64,000 nt of DNA from Podocnemis expansa (lineage: Eukaryota > Chordata > Testudines > Podocnemididae): NCBI GenBank assembly GCA_007922195.1, contig ML682003.1, positions 2,724,360 through 2,788,359 on the forward strand, read 5' to 3'. The notes under the pieces were generated by a model. That model did no database searches and was not told the origin of the DNA. It saw only the letters and a list, made by a program, of their open reading frames with translations. Numbering within the stretch: position 1 is the stretch's first letter; the number at the start of each line of letters is the position of its first letter. Positions 1-11,257 of the stretch are shown piece after piece. The position numbers and the translations under genes were made by a program.

Positions 1-425
1 CGTTTATTTTATTTCTGGAAAGCAAAATGCATATTGAAGTTCTATAGGTCACAGCCTTTATCTTTATACTGAGCCTAGCCCAATGGGACCTTGATTCTGA
101 CTGGATGCCTCTGTACTGCAAATAATATTAATTTTGATTAAAAATCTTACCTCAAAGCCTGGCATTATACCAATAAAGTATTCACTTTGATTGAATGACT
201 CAGTGCTATCAACAACTGACCTAAAAAACTTAATGGCCAGTGGCCAAAGTAGCTTTTTGTGAATTATGCTGGTTTTGCTGCAGTTCCCTGATGTATTAAT
301 GTCATTTGGAAATGGCTAGGATGTAAAAATGCCTGGAACATGATCAAGGTTCCAGTGCCTCTGTAATAAAGAAGGCAGATGTTGAGCCAGCCATTATTAT
401 TTCCCGTGGTTGGTAGAAAGTAGTG
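1..425. other. No recognisable feature
   Basis: AT-rich sequence without long frames, splice-supported exons or repeats I recognise. Confidence 0.4.
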
Positions 426-731
426 GAGGGCTGGGCAAACTATGGCCTGGAGTCCACACATGGCCCACCTGAGCCTTTCACCAGGCCTTCCAGATGTGCC
501 TGATCAAACCACAGCAGCCACACACTCCTCTTAGACCCACCACTTCCCCACACCCCTGTCCCACCACTTGGACCCGGCAAAGCCTGACTGGAGCCTCTCC
601 CAGCCCCAAGCAGCGCCGCGTGCCAGCCACTCCCTCCTGTACAGCCTGGCCTCTTCCCCACGGTATGGCCCAGCCCTCCATTCAATCTCTAACCCACATC
701 TGGCCTCCAGACCAAATGTTTGTCCATCCTG
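426..731. mobile_element. Possible hAT-type MITE with short inverted ends
   Basis: The left end reads GGGCTGGGCAAACTATGG and the right end, reversed, reads CAGGATGGACAAACATTTGG, a recognisable inverted pair of the CAGGGGTGGGCAAAC type common in reptile hAT MITEs. Flanking 8-mers do not match well, so the limits are approximate. The open frames inside are not coding. Confidence 0.35.
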
Positions 732-1246
732 ACGTAGGGGTTCATTTACAGACCAACACCCTGCTGTGCTAGATGTATAAAGACAGAGACGGTCCCTGCC
801 CTTCCAATCTAAATATAAACCAAGAGGCAACAGACAGTGGGAGCACAGTGTTAGTCATCGTGACAAAGCAGTGCTCTCCGCACACCACCAGCAGTCCGAC
901 TGTTGTCAAATTCCTTGTAGGCATCATGGCAAGTCTAGGCTGTGGGCATAGTGTGAGGCATTTTTAAGACAACAGGAGAGAAGAATATAGCCATTTGCAT
1001 CCTATACTGGTATTACACTGAGGTTGTTGCCTACTGTCCATCTTCTAGATTGTAAATTCTCCAAAGCAAATGCCTGGGGCTTGTCTTATAAAGCACAGAA
1101 CAAAGAGATGTCACTGATTTCTGTTGGCATCCAGGACCCAACTGCCTTTGAGGATCTGGGTCTGTGACAGAGCAGAGGGATAAAACCCTTATCTGGCTCT
1201 GTCGGCCCTGGCCCAAGGGGCTGGAGCAGGTGTGGTACTGATTAAC

Positions 1247-1414
1247 CAGGGTCTCAAACTCAAATCACCATGAGGGCTGCATGAAGATTAGTATGGTAGC
1301 CCAAGGGCTGCACCACTAAAGCTTTTCCATACAATGATATTGCAAATATCAGTAATGATCGTGTCTTTCCGGCCCGCAGGAAATAGCTTTAGGGGCCGCA
1401 TGTTTTAGACCCCT
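1247..1414. mobile_element. hAT-type MITE (CAGGGTCTCAAAC family)
   Basis: Starts CAGGGTCTCAAACTCAAATC and ends with the near reverse complement GTTTTAGACCCCTG. It aligns along its length with the copy at 8080-8267, including the shared block CAAATATCAGTAA. Flanks read GATTAAC on the left and GATTAGAC on the right, a slightly decayed 8-bp duplication. Non-coding. Confidence 0.65.
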
Positions 1415-2610
1415 GGATTAGACTGTGTCAGAGCAAAGATTAACAAGGAAAAGTGGAACGGCTGGGGACCTGGCCAGAGAAGATATAGGCTGGGGCAGGA
1501 AATCAGAGAGGGAGCCATGGCCAAACAGGGTAGGAAGAGCCGGCTGGCCAAGAGGGACCCAGAGCCCTGAGCCCCTGGGGCAAGAGGCGGACTGAACTGC
1601 AAGTGCTATAAATAAACTAGCAAATGAGCAATAGCATGGTGGTCTTTTGGGGAGCCCTTAACACCAGGGGAGCAGAACCTGAAGAAAAGCAAGAGGGCCC
1701 AGCAAGGCAGTATGCTACGGCGTAAAAACCTAATAGGGTATCTTTCCTGGCAAGCCAGTTCCTCCAGCCTCACAACAATAGGAGGGGCTTTTCTCTGACT
1801 AACCATCACTTTGTTGACATGTGGGTTTGGGGTACCCAGAGTGATACACCCTGTGACTGGAATGAGACAGGGAAAGCAACTATCATCTCCTTCGCCCTGT
1901 GACTTTTTATTATTTATTTGTGGGGCTGGTGGGGGGAGACAGCTTTAACACAAAGTTCAGGCTGTCGGGGTATGTCTGCTCCTTGCAGGATGCTGAGGAA
2001 GTCAAATCCAAATGTCTGAAAGCCAAAAAAATCCCCAGCTGATGTAGCCCAGGGCACATTGACTCTGCCGTCTTTCAGCCATGCCACAATATGCCCCATT
2101 AACACATGTCTTTGCCAACCCCACGCTGCTGAAGTGTCGACTCTCTTCACCTCCTTTGACGGCCCATTCACTCTCACCCACTGGATTCCACCTCAGGCCC
2201 CGAAAGTTCAAAATAGAGGGAAGAAAGAAGGACATTTCCTGATTGTCAGACGTCCAAGTGTTGCTCAGCTTAGCGTTTTGCAAGGGGGCGACATCCCAGC
2301 AGCCAATATTAATGTGGTTTTTTTGCAACACTTTTTCCTATTTTCCTGATCAGGAAAAAAATATGTTGTTGGTAGGACTTAACAGTAATTTGGGCAGCCA
2401 GCCCTGCTTCTCCTCTACAGGGTCCCACCAGCCGTCTTTTAGCACAACTCCCCAGCCATGCCCCTGACCTAAGCACTGAGCTCCCCAATCTACCCCTTCC
2501 CACAGCTGTGTGCACCCCACTGGAAACAGGGAACGGTCTCTCTGAAGCCGTCACTCCCTGTTATACAAACATTTCTATTTCTGTCACTTCCCCCATCCTG
2601 TAATCTGACT
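1415..2610. other. No recognisable gene or repeat
   Basis: Several open frames of 65-110 codons exist on both strands here, but they overlap each other, have no splice context or family motifs, and I regard them as chance. Confidence 0.4.
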
Positions 2611-2624
2611 CCCCTGCAGCAAGG

Positions 2625-2725
2625 CACAGCTACCGGGCATCTGACGAAAGCTCGTGCAATAAATAAATCTGTTGGTCTGTAAGTGCCACAAGACTCCTTG
2701 ATTTTTTTGCCGTACAGTGGAATGG
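2625..2725 (+). repeat. Penelope-like / ribozyme-bearing repeat, fragment
   Basis: Carries the family signature CTGACGAAAGCTCGTGCAAT, then CTGTTGGTCTGTAAGTGCCA and CAAGACTCCTTG. In sister copies (16358-16503, 26485-26600) a stem lies between CTGA and GAAAGCTC; here that stem is missing, as if deleted. Assignment to Penelope-like elements is from memory of this reptile repeat. Confidence 0.5.
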
Positions 2726-3584
2726 TGTTCCCCGTCATGTTTAACAGCGGTTGGATGGTTGACTTTGAGCCAGGGCTGGAAGGACAAAGTCTAGCCAGGG
2801 TCCCTGTTCCAAAATACTGACAGGTTTATGTTTGAGAGAAACCTTCTCACTGAAAGTCCTCTCTGATAGATGTGCCACATTGTGCCCTTTCTTCCAGTCA
2901 GCCACCTGCAAACTGATTTCCAGACTCATGTTCTTCTAGCTCTCATTAATAACTTTCACACTGTCACTGTAACGAATATTCAGACCCATCAGAAAACCAT
3001 CGCAGCTCCTGGACACCAGTCTGTGGCACAAATCCCTTCAGACATTGTGTGAATGAGGAATACGCTGGAAATAAGGCCCATTTCTGCCTGTGTGAATCTC
3101 CCGTAGGTCACAGCCTCTTAAGTACCTGTCTGATGCTGCAGGGAGGGAAAAATATGAAGCCAATGCAGGCCACCTAACTCTTCCCATATCAGCACCAGTG
3201 GGTGCAAACTTCTGTAATCTCATGATCCAGGAATCACCCAGGATCCGGACATTGTCAGCCCTGGCAAAACATGTATTTATTTTCTCTCTGCTTGTAAAAT
3301 ACAGATTTTCTCCATCAACCAAGGCTTGCCTTTCACTCAGCTTCACTTCGTGCCCTTCGCCGCACAGCCCCAACCCCTCTTTGTTTCTTCCATACAGACA
3401 CATACAAAGTCTTCCATCGCCAGCTCCTCCCTACCTGACACAACCAAAATTTTGGTTTGAGTGGCTGCTGACCATTCTGGTGGACCCTCAGTAAACCTCA
3501 CCATATAATAAAAATGCATTACAGGGTATTGGTGGCAAATTGTAGCAAGCATCAGGAGTGAAGAAATCAGCTGAAAAATAAATG

Positions 3585-3745
3585 GGGTCTCCATCTGTAG
3601 AGATTTTTAAGGCCCAGCTTGACAAAACCCTGGCTGGGATGGTTTAGTTGAAGTTGGTCCTGCTGTGAGCCAGGGGTTGGACTAGGTGACCTCCTGACCT
3701 CTTTTCACACCCTAATCCTCCATCATTCTGAGATTCTCTGATCTC
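3585..3745 (+). mobile_element. CR1 LINE, 3-prime end fragment
   Basis: Matches the end of the long CR1 at 63740-63878: a GGAGGTTTTTAAGGCCC-type segment here read as GAGATTTTTAAGGCCCAGC, then GGCTGGGATGGTTTAGTTG and GGGGTTGGACTAGGTGACC, closing in a decayed ATTCTGAGATT. Encodes only the last residues of ORF2. Confidence 0.85.
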
Positions 3746-4604
3746 TTTATTGCACAGTTGTACAAAGATTCAGACTTGAAATGTTTGGGGGAGGTGTTCA
3801 CTGGACCAATGGCTCTGTCACATTCCCTCAACCTACCCAAGCAAGTGTAAAGCGGCTGCATAAAAACCTCTTGTGTTTATTTGGTTTATTGGCACCAGCT
3901 CCTTATAATCCTTCCAGGCTGCCCACTGACGCATGCAAAGACATGAGTGGGTTCTTAAACACCATTCACAGTTTGGATGCCCCAAAGACTTAGTGGCTGA
4001 TGCTGTGCACTACCATGTGTGTAAATTTAACATATAGATCCGTTCAGCCTGCATCACAGCAATAATTTGATCGCTAGTTCAGTGCAAAACCTGTCCCTGC
4101 CTTCCCTAAATCAGTAAATAAACAGAAAACCCCCCACACACTTTGGAACTTTTTAATAAAAGTTCATGGGGTGAACTTATGTCTCCTGAACCTCTCACTC
4201 GATTGACCTCAGATTTGGGACACTAGCCAGGAGGCACAGCAAATTTCAAGAAAGTCCATGCAAGCATGTGAATTCAGATCACTTAGAGAAGCATTGGATG
4301 AAGGGAGGATGGATAGGAACAGGAAGGGCTCCTCTGCTGGCCAGGAGGCTCTGGGAGGTGTGAAGTGGCCCTTTCATCTCAAAGGGTGGTCTCAGCTGAA
4401 CCGAGAACTCCCTAAGGAGATGAAACAACTGCAACAATAGCTCTGAGGCACGTGGACTGCTCTGGGGGTCTCAGGGCGTGTTCCCATCCCATCTCCTGAG
4501 TGCTCTACACCTGCTGATAGGCGGGAAGTATTCCTGTTTTCAGCTCCACACCCAAAGGGATAGGACTTCCCCAGATCCTGGCTCACAGAAGGGACCCCCC
4601 ACCT
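3746..4604. other. No recognisable feature
   Basis: Ordinary AT-balanced sequence with no supported gene or known repeat. Confidence 0.35.
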
Positions 4605-4957
4605 ATATTCCCTCTAAGCTGTGTGCGTGTGCGCACACACAGAGGTTGTGAAACTCACGCACACAACAAAATGAAGTGTGCACAAAAAAATTCAACAGTG
4701 CTAATATTTTTATGCTACTTTAAGAAGGTGATTTCAAGTAACAGGTTTCAAATAAGGTTTTGTAATTTATAAAATCATTCCCACCACCGGATCAAAATAA
4801 AATTTAGATAGTATTTGCATCATCCTCTCTTCATTGCACTCGCAAGTTTGACCACACTCACAGGAGTGCACACAAATTTGGACACTGGCTCCAAAAATTT
4901 GCACAAAAGACTTCTTTTGTGGACATAGCCTATGAAAACTTAGAGGGAACATTGCAA
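4605..4957. mobile_element. MITE with TTCCCTCTAAG inverted ends
   Basis: Left end ATTCCCTCTAAGCTGTG, right end AACTTAGAGGGAACATT, which are reverse complements over about 14 bases. The interior holds alternating GTGCGTGTGCGCACAC and repeated GCACACAAATTTG-like motifs and has no coding capacity. The ends and size suit a hAT-derived MITE; I could not fix an 8-bp duplication. Confidence 0.55.
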
Positions 4958-5189
4958 ACACCAGTTCATAGGTCGCTTGCGGGGGAGACAGAGACAAGCG
5001 TCTGACTCCCACAAATGGGCACAAACCTTCCACCTCCCAACACATACGCAGGGGACTCTGCGGTGGCTCGCCCCCCAGAAGGCCAAAGCCCCATATGCCA
5101 GCTGAAATGAGCAGGGGAGGGCAAGGGGTTCAGGTGCCCCTGAGATCTGGGCACACACATGGAAGAGGAAGATTTGGAGCTGGCAGTTG

Positions 5190-5480
5190 CCCCCACTCCT
5201 GTTCTCCCCCAATTCCCTGCCACTCAGTGTCAAACCCTCCTTCCCAATGCCTCACCCTTCCAGGCTTCCTACCCCATGCTACCTTCGTCTGAGACCTCAA
5301 TTTCTCTTGCCTCCCCTTCTACCCATCCCATTTAGCCCTCTCCTCACTAACCCCCATCACTGAAGCCTCAAACCCCTCTTCCCCCCAATCCCCCATTCCT
5401 CCAGCCCCTAAAAGTCCCTCATGCCCTAGAAGAATTCACATATCTATTCTCCCCCCTCACCCCACACACTTCGATTACAT
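5190..5480. repeat. C-rich polypyrimidine tract
   Basis: Almost 300 bases of C/T-rich plus strand (CCCC, CTTCC, CCTCC runs). Low complexity; no gene. Confidence 0.5.
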
Positions 5481-5543
5481 TCCCTCCAAAATGAAAATGG
5501 CCACCCAAGACTCATCCAATCAGACCAAACATCTTTTTGCCTT

Positions 5544-5615
5544 TGGTCTAGTCTACATTAGAAATGCTACCCCAGAGTGATGTAACTTGTACCAAAGTGG
5601 TAGTGTAGACAAGCC
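5544..5615. mobile_element. Tiny Harbinger-type MITE remnant
   Basis: TTGGTCTAGTCTACATTAG at one side and the inverted GTGTAGACAAGCC at the other resemble the GGCTATGTCTACA termini of the larger elements at 6520 and 57455. Only about 70 bp lie between them. Confidence 0.35.
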
Positions 5616-6029
5616 TTTAAATGGGAGATTGGGTGGCATGCAGAATACCCGGGCTACCGCAGTGAGCCCTCCGTCTACCAGCCTTGGCTCCCTCTCACAC
5701 TCTGGTGTTGTAACAAGCAACTAATCCCTGGGGTTTACACTTACACAGCCCCCCACGGGCAGAGACTACACCCATCTTAGTTCAGTGAACACTTTCCATT
5801 CACTCATGACCCAAAAATAGAAGAACTCCAGCTGGCTCCATAGCCCAAGACCCCAGGACAGAGCTATCTACCCTGGTCAAAAAGTCTGCCCAGCAGAGAT
5901 TATTATCCAGTCCACTCTCCCCTCACAGTGGGACGGACATGAAACTGCTTTTCTTACGGAAAAGCTTGTCTAAATACATCACTAAGAGCTGCACTCATAA
6001 ACAAGTTCACTACTACTGAAAATTTGACT

Positions 6030-6222
6030 GGAAGAGATTGGAAGTGGCAAATGTAAAAGAGGGAGACAGTCCCTGCGGCTCCGCACAAGTGGCAGGAGCT
6101 GTCTCAGAGCAGCTGCCGCTTGCCGGAAGTGGCCCAGAGCCGGATCGGGTCCCTTCTGGCTGTGCCGCTGGCCAAAGATCCAGGGCCCGTGCCCCGCTGG
6201 CCCTAGCGCAGTGACGCCCCTG
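6030..6222. mobile_element. hAT-type MITE, right half
   Basis: Ends GCGCAGTGACGCCCCTG, the inverted form of the CAGGGGCGTCACTG end seen at 15835, 22446 and 49334. GC-rich like those copies. The left end is missing, so this is a truncated copy. Confidence 0.5.
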
Positions 6223-6519
6223 CCTGAAAGTCATTTACTACAAAATAATCAAACACAGCGCCTACACTGAAAATTTATCACTAGAAGTTTGGTGCATAAC
6301 GCACTACATCTCTTGTTGAGGTTGTTTTATTTTGTCACAAAATCAGGGGAGCTGCTTTGGGAGGTGGGGGTGCCATTGCACACCACCACTGTTTTGGTGC
6401 AAAAAGCTGCCGTTGTGCAATAGAAGTAAGTAGTATAAACCAGCCCTGTGTCAAATGCCCCCTTCCACTTCTACTCCACTTCTAAGACAGCATGGCTGCT
6501 ATCTCAAATGGGACTGTAA

Positions 6520-6970
6520 GGCTATGTCTACATTAGAAAGCTTAGTTTGGACTTGCTTAGTCCGAACTAAGCAGTTCCAGTTTAGTTTGAACTAACCAGG
6601 GCTTTTTAGTGTGATCTAGCCACATTTTTTAGTTCAAAACTAAAAAGTTAGTTTGAACTTAAAAAGCACGGTTAGTTTGAACTAAAACTTAGTTTGAACT
6701 AAAACATGTAGTTAGTTCGAACTATCCATTTAGTTTGAACTTTTTAAGTTTTAACTAAGGCAACTACATCACCCTACTTTGAACTAAAGTTCGAACTAAG
6801 CGCTCAGTTCAAACTAACCGTTCGCACTAACTAGTTTGAACTAAGCTTTGCTTAGTTCCAACTAAAAATTTTTTTAGTTTGAACTAGCCACAGGCTTGTG
6901 TAGGCGTGGACCAAATTAGTCCAGATGTAGCCTTCTTAGTCCGAGCTAATTTGGCAGTGTAGACATAGCC
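6520..6970. mobile_element. Harbinger-type MITE (GGCTATGTCTACA ends), largely palindromic
   Basis: Begins GGCTATGTCTACATTAG and ends AGTGTAGACATAGCC. The interior is built of repeated, mutually inverted TTAGTTTGAACTAA blocks, so most of it can fold back on itself. Flanking triplets are TAA and GAA, a possible decayed 3-bp duplication. The ends match the terminus of the transposase-bearing copy at 57455-58980. Confidence 0.7.
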
Positions 6971-7610
6971 GAAGATGCTGCCTTGACTGCAGTCCATAAA
7001 GAACCCCTACCAAACCCAGAATCTCTTCCCAGGCATTGCTTGTATTTCCCAAACAGTCTCCCCTTGCTTCCAAGGGATTTCCCCCTTTGTCATTCTCAGT
7101 CCCTCCTACTTCACAGTTCTGCCTTGCTATTTTAATGGAGTGCTGCCTCAGAGCTTTTTCCCTGGAAGCGTTTTCCCCAGCAGAATCAAATCCAGTTGTC
7201 TGAAGGCCTGAGTCACAGAGGCAGGGGCAAGATGGAGAGGAGAGGTCACAGACCAGACACGGGTGAAAAAAAAATTGTGGAGCATCCAAAGATCACAAAA
7301 CACCTTGGGAATTACTGCAAATCTTTGGGAGAGGTGGTGCCCAGGCCACCCCAGTGAAAGGGCTACAGTCTCCTACTGCTATAAGCTCAGCTCCTGTCCC
7401 CTCTCCCATCCCTTCCACCTCTGATTTAGCAGTCGGACTCCTCAGTCGACTGGTCCTCACTCACCTCCCGGCCTCAGACGAACACGGGGAGACCCTGCCC
7501 CATCTGGGTCCGGCAAAAATGTCTTCAGTATCTTCAGAGCACCACAAATCTCATTGCCACTGCCTCCTACCCTACACGAGCATGGAGCAGAAAACTACTC
7601 CCCAGCGGGT
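6971..7610. other. No recognisable feature
   Basis: No supported gene; the 105- to 117-codon frames here overlap on opposite strands and lack any motif. Confidence 0.35.
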
Positions 7611-7611
7611 T

Positions 7612-7795
7612 GTTTTTAGTGTTGTAGCCATGCAGGTCCAGACGAGAAGACAGACAAGGTGGGTGAGGTGATGCCTTGTATTGGCCTAGAGAGAGGAGTT
7701 TTCGAGCAATGCAGAGCTTCTTCTCTCTTCCACCTATAGAAGTTGGTCCAATAAAAGACACTGCTTCATCCACCTTGTCTCTCCCAACCACTTGA
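7612..7795. repeat. Inverted short repeat, Penelope-like
   Basis: GACAAGGTGGGTGAGGTGAT near the left and GCTTCATCCACCTTGTCTC near the right are inverted copies; likewise CCTTGTATTGGCC and GGTCCAATAAAAGACAC. AATAAAAGA precedes the right inverted block. This is a widespread vertebrate repeat that I believe is Penelope-derived; the class is uncertain. Confidence 0.45.
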
Positions 7796-8079
7796 CTATT
7801 TAACCCTAGAACCAGAGGTTCTCAGTCCCAGCCAAAGTTTGGTGTACCTGTTGGAGCCACAGGAGAAAAAAATATGTGGCCCTCTTGCCATGGAGATGGA
7901 CCCAGGCAGAGCGGGCTGGCAGGCAGCTTGTGTCTGAGTGCTGCCTCCCTCAGGTGCATCCTACCTTAGCAAGGGACATGGAGGCAGGAATCAAGAGGGG
8001 ATTTGCATCCTCAACTGAGTGACAGGAGCAGTGGCTCCCTGCCATCCCACCAGTGGGTGGGGGAGAAGAGACACGATGG

Positions 8080-8267
8080 CAGGGGTCTCATACTCAAATC
8101 ACCATGAGGTCCGCATGAGGACTAGTACGTTAGCCCGAGGGCCACACCACTGAAACCTTTTCATACAACAATATTGCAAATATCAGTAACGATCATGTTG
8201 TCGAGGGCCACAGGAAATAGCTTTAGGGGTCACTTGTGGCCCATGGGCCGTGTGTTTGAGACCCCTG
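8080..8267. mobile_element. hAT-type MITE with perfect 8-bp target duplication
   Basis: Ends CAGGGGTCTCATACTC and GTGTTTGAGACCCCTG are inverted. It is flanked on both sides by the identical octamer CACGATGG (8072-8079 and 8268-8275), which fixes the limits and points to the hAT superfamily. Sister copy at 1247-1414. Confidence 0.85.
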
Positions 8268-8275
8268 CACGATGG

Positions 8276-8690
8276 GGACCTGGGATGGCCACATATGGAG
8301 GGGGACCACACACAAAGAGAGCAAAAGTGAAGCGATATTCAGGGAAGAGGGAGAAGGAATGGGGAGAGATAAATGAGAGGAGACACGTGATGGGGAAGGA
8401 GGAACATAAATGGGAGGGGCCACACACAAAGTGGGGGTACAGGAATGGGGCCATCACTGGTGGTGTGGGCAGAAAACAGGAGACACAAACGTGAGACACT
8501 TTAGTGGTACAGAGGTGGGAGGTGCCAAATGAAGGGGGACACACAGAAAGGAGAAGGGGAAACAGGGTATCAATCACAAGGAAACAGGAGATCTTGCAAG
8601 GGGGGTGACAGAGAAAAAGGTGACGACTGAGTCCCACTATGAGAAAAAACTAAGGGGGCCCATGTCCCCTGAGCAGGAATAGACATGAGG
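8276..8690. repeat. Purine-rich low-complexity stretch
   Basis: Plus strand dominated by GGGAGA/GGAGAA/AGGGGA runs with repeated CACACAAAG blocks. Frames on either strand are low-complexity and not coding. Confidence 0.45.
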
Positions 8691-8699
8691 GACAGTCAG

Positions 8700-9013
8700 T
8701 GACTTCTCTGGGCAGATTCAGGATGAGAGGGAACAGATCTGTCATCCTTCTCTTAAGAAGTCAGGGGAGGGAACTGGACCCCTTTCCTCCCCCTAAGCCC
8801 ACCGGAAGAGTACCACCTCTTCCCACAAGGAGGGTGGTCAAGTACTGGACTAGGTCACCTAGGGAGGTAGCAGGATCAGCATCCTTAGAGGTTTTTTAGG
8901 GCCTGGCTGGACAAAGCCCTGGCTGGGATGGTTTAACTGGGGTTGGCCCTGCTTTGAGCAGGGGGTTGGACTAGATACCTCCTGAACTCCCTTCCAACCC
9001 TATAATTCTCTAT
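8700..9013 (+). mobile_element. CR1 LINE, 3-prime fragment
   Basis: GATTCAGGATGAGAGGGAAC through GGGGTTGGACTAGATACCTC and CCTTCCAACCCTATAATTCT follow the last 250 bases of CR1 ORF2 and its tail. Truncated at its 5-prime side, as usual for LINE insertions. Confidence 0.8.
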
Positions 9014-9722
9014 AGGGAGAGACCATTGGGACAGGAGAAAGGGAGCTGAGTTGAAGGTACCTGGGATGCAGCATAGGGCCCCTGTTAGCCCGGGTAAGGA
9101 CAGATGACATTATCCAGTAATCGGTAGGGTGGCCCCAGCCTCTGAAAAGATGCTACATGAACATCCCTGGCAGGAAGGCGTTCTTCTCATTCACTGATGT
9201 CTCCGAGGTCAGCATCCAGGCTGGATTGCTCCCAAATATCATGCAGGTCAGGGCTTGTCCACCCATAGCCCCAAAACATGGCTGTTTGTCTTTGTAGCAG
9301 TAAAGAGGTCACCCGCTGAGACCTTCACAGGAGCACAGCACCTGTAGTCCATGGGCAGCTAGCAGAGAACAGTGCTGCACAGGGAGAGTTGCCCAGTAGC
9401 TTTTGTAAGGTTGTTCTCCTTAAGATTGTTTCCTATGCAAGGGAGAACTAGGAGATCCCTCTTCCATACCCGTGGCAGCCAAGGCATCATTGATGCCCAG
9501 TGACATGCAATGGAGTGATGGGAAGCAAAGGGAATTTCCAGGAGGCTGTACTGAAAACCACCCTCAGGCCTGTCCATAGTTTGAGGATGCAGGGGGTACC
9601 ACCCCGAAAATGCAAGCCTCGGGCAAGGGTGGAACTTGTCCCACCATGCATAGACCCACTGGGCTGACTGTCCGCAGTATAGATGTCAAACTTCATCTAT
9701 GCTGAGGTCTCTTCATCTGGAG
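9014..9722. other. No recognisable feature
   Basis: No gene, repeat or splice-supported exon found here on either strand. Confidence 0.35.
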
Positions 9723-9881
9723 CAGTGGTTCTCAACCCCTGTGTCAGGACACATTAGTGTTTTGTCATGGAGAGCCAGGGAAATGGCTGGATTTGGCCTA
9801 TGGTGGGTGGGCTGGTATGTCCTGTAGGGTCTCAATGTGTTGCCAAGTGTGTCATGATCTGCAAATGGTTGAGAACCACTT
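9723..9881. mobile_element. hAT-type MITE (CAGTGGTTCTCAACC ends)
   Basis: CAGTGGTTCTCAACCCCTG at the left and GGTTGAGAACCACT at the right are inverted ends of the well-known vertebrate hAT MITE type. Flanks ATCTGGAG and TTCTGGAG match at 7 of 8 positions. Confidence 0.75.
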
Positions 9882-10457
9882 TTCTGGAGAACAGCCTCCT
9901 GATGGCAGCTGTGGGAACTGGTCCTTCCTTTCTATCTCTGATTGCAAAGGTATCTCTGAATCACACACTGTGCATGAAACAAGTCACTGGAGAAGACAGC
10001 TGAAGCTGAGTGCATAAAGGAGTCCAGAGACTCCCAGCTTTGTATCAGGAGAGAAGAACACCAGCAAGTGGGAATAAAATAAAACTACAAACCCGTAAAG
10101 CATCACACTGCAAGGCAGAGGAGAAGCTGGAAGGACTAAAGAAATCACACATAAAGCCAAGACAGTAATGGCTACCAGTCGAAAGAGATTCATTGGTATC
10201 TGCTAGAAGATTAGATCCTGGGCTAGGGATCCCAGCCTGAAACTTTCTCGTTTTGTAAATGATGCATTGTCAGGCTGCAAAAAGGACCTTGGTTGTGTCA
10301 GCCTACCCCCCATGACTTCACTGCTCGGTTTCCACATGTCCCCAGGACAGATCTTTCCCCAGGTAAAATCAATGGAAGTGGGAGTTTTGTCTGCAGTGTC
10401 CTTCACCCCACCAACCCTCCACAAAGTCAGGACTCGATTAAAGAAGCAGAATCTTAC

Positions 10458-10509
10458 CGAGCTCCACATATAGGACAGCAGCCAGCAGAATAGCCAGAAG
10501 CATCTTCAT
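10458..10509 (-). CDS. Signal-peptide first exon of a second Ly6-like gene (orphan in this window)
   Basis: Minus strand, ATG at 10509. It encodes 17 residues (MKMLLAILLAAVLYVEL) plus one base, then a GTAAGAT donor. Length, phase and protein match exon 1 of the Ly6-like gene at 48707-48758, also 52 coding bases ending in phase 1 after GAG/GAA-CT-type codons. A GATAAAGCTA box lies about 50 bases upstream, aligned with TATAAAGCTA of the sister gene. No exon 2 or 3 could be found between here and the left edge, so either the rest lies outside the window or this is an orphan left by tandem duplication. Confidence 0.65.
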
Positions 10510-10559
10510 CTTGAGTGGCTCCTCTCAGGCTGGATTCTGGACAGGAGCTCCTCACTGGT

Positions 10560-10570
10560 AGCTTTATCAA
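10560..10570 (-). promoter_or_regulatory. TATA-like box of the 10.5-kb Ly6-like exon
   Basis: Reverse strand reads TTGATAAAGCTACC, about 50 bp ahead of the ATG. The homologous place in the paralogue at 48.8 kb is a full TATAAAGCTA. Confidence 0.45.
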
Positions 10571-11141
10571 TGCACCCTCTGGGCGGGTATTTCCTTTTAC
10601 TGATTCTGACCACTTTTTTTAACCCCCAAGAGCCAGCTGTACCGGAAAAGCAAGTCTCTCTGAGTCACAAAGGAGATTAAATGCTTTAATTACAGAGCCC
10701 TACCTCCTGCTTTGCTATACATTTTTTGTAGATTTTTCACACTGCTTGGGAAAGAGAATATGGGTTTGAATGTCAGATAATAGCTAAGCTAAATGTCCAT
10801 GTTCTTTGCCACACTATGCACTACCCGGTTCTGAACACAAAGTGAGTGTCATCCAGTCCTAGGCATCTCCACACTCCTGTGTCTTGTTGACATTTCTTTT
10901 CTCTGACAATGTAGAGGCACCTGAGCACTTTCAATAAAGACAGATAAAATGGGATTATAAGTGGCACTGGTAGGGGCTGTGGACAGCAAAGGGTTAAATC
11001 TCAAGGGCTTACCCTCCCCCCCACATACACACTTTTTACCCTTGGGCAGATGGTGAATCAGCATATGGGGGGGTATTATATAAGCTGCTTAAATTCCAAC
11101 TCTTAGGCTTCCAAAAGAGACCTTCGATTTTGGGCTTTTTC

Positions 11142-11146
<5 letters not shown>

Positions 11147-11180
<34 letters not shown>
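11147..11180. repeat. (GT)n microsatellite
   Basis: Seventeen GT dinucleotides without interruption. The protein frames running through it on both strands are artefacts. Confidence 0.95.
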
Positions 11181-11182
<2 letters not shown>

Positions 11183-11257
11183 TGTTTTTTGTTTCTTTGT
11201 GAAGTACACTTGAAAGCAGCATCTTTGACACTGCACCCTTGGACAGAAACAAGGAGA

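Noticed and set aside
3038..3403. 121-codon minus-strand frame as a missing Ly6 exon
   Set aside because: No Ly6 cysteine pattern, no AG/GT boundaries in phase 1.
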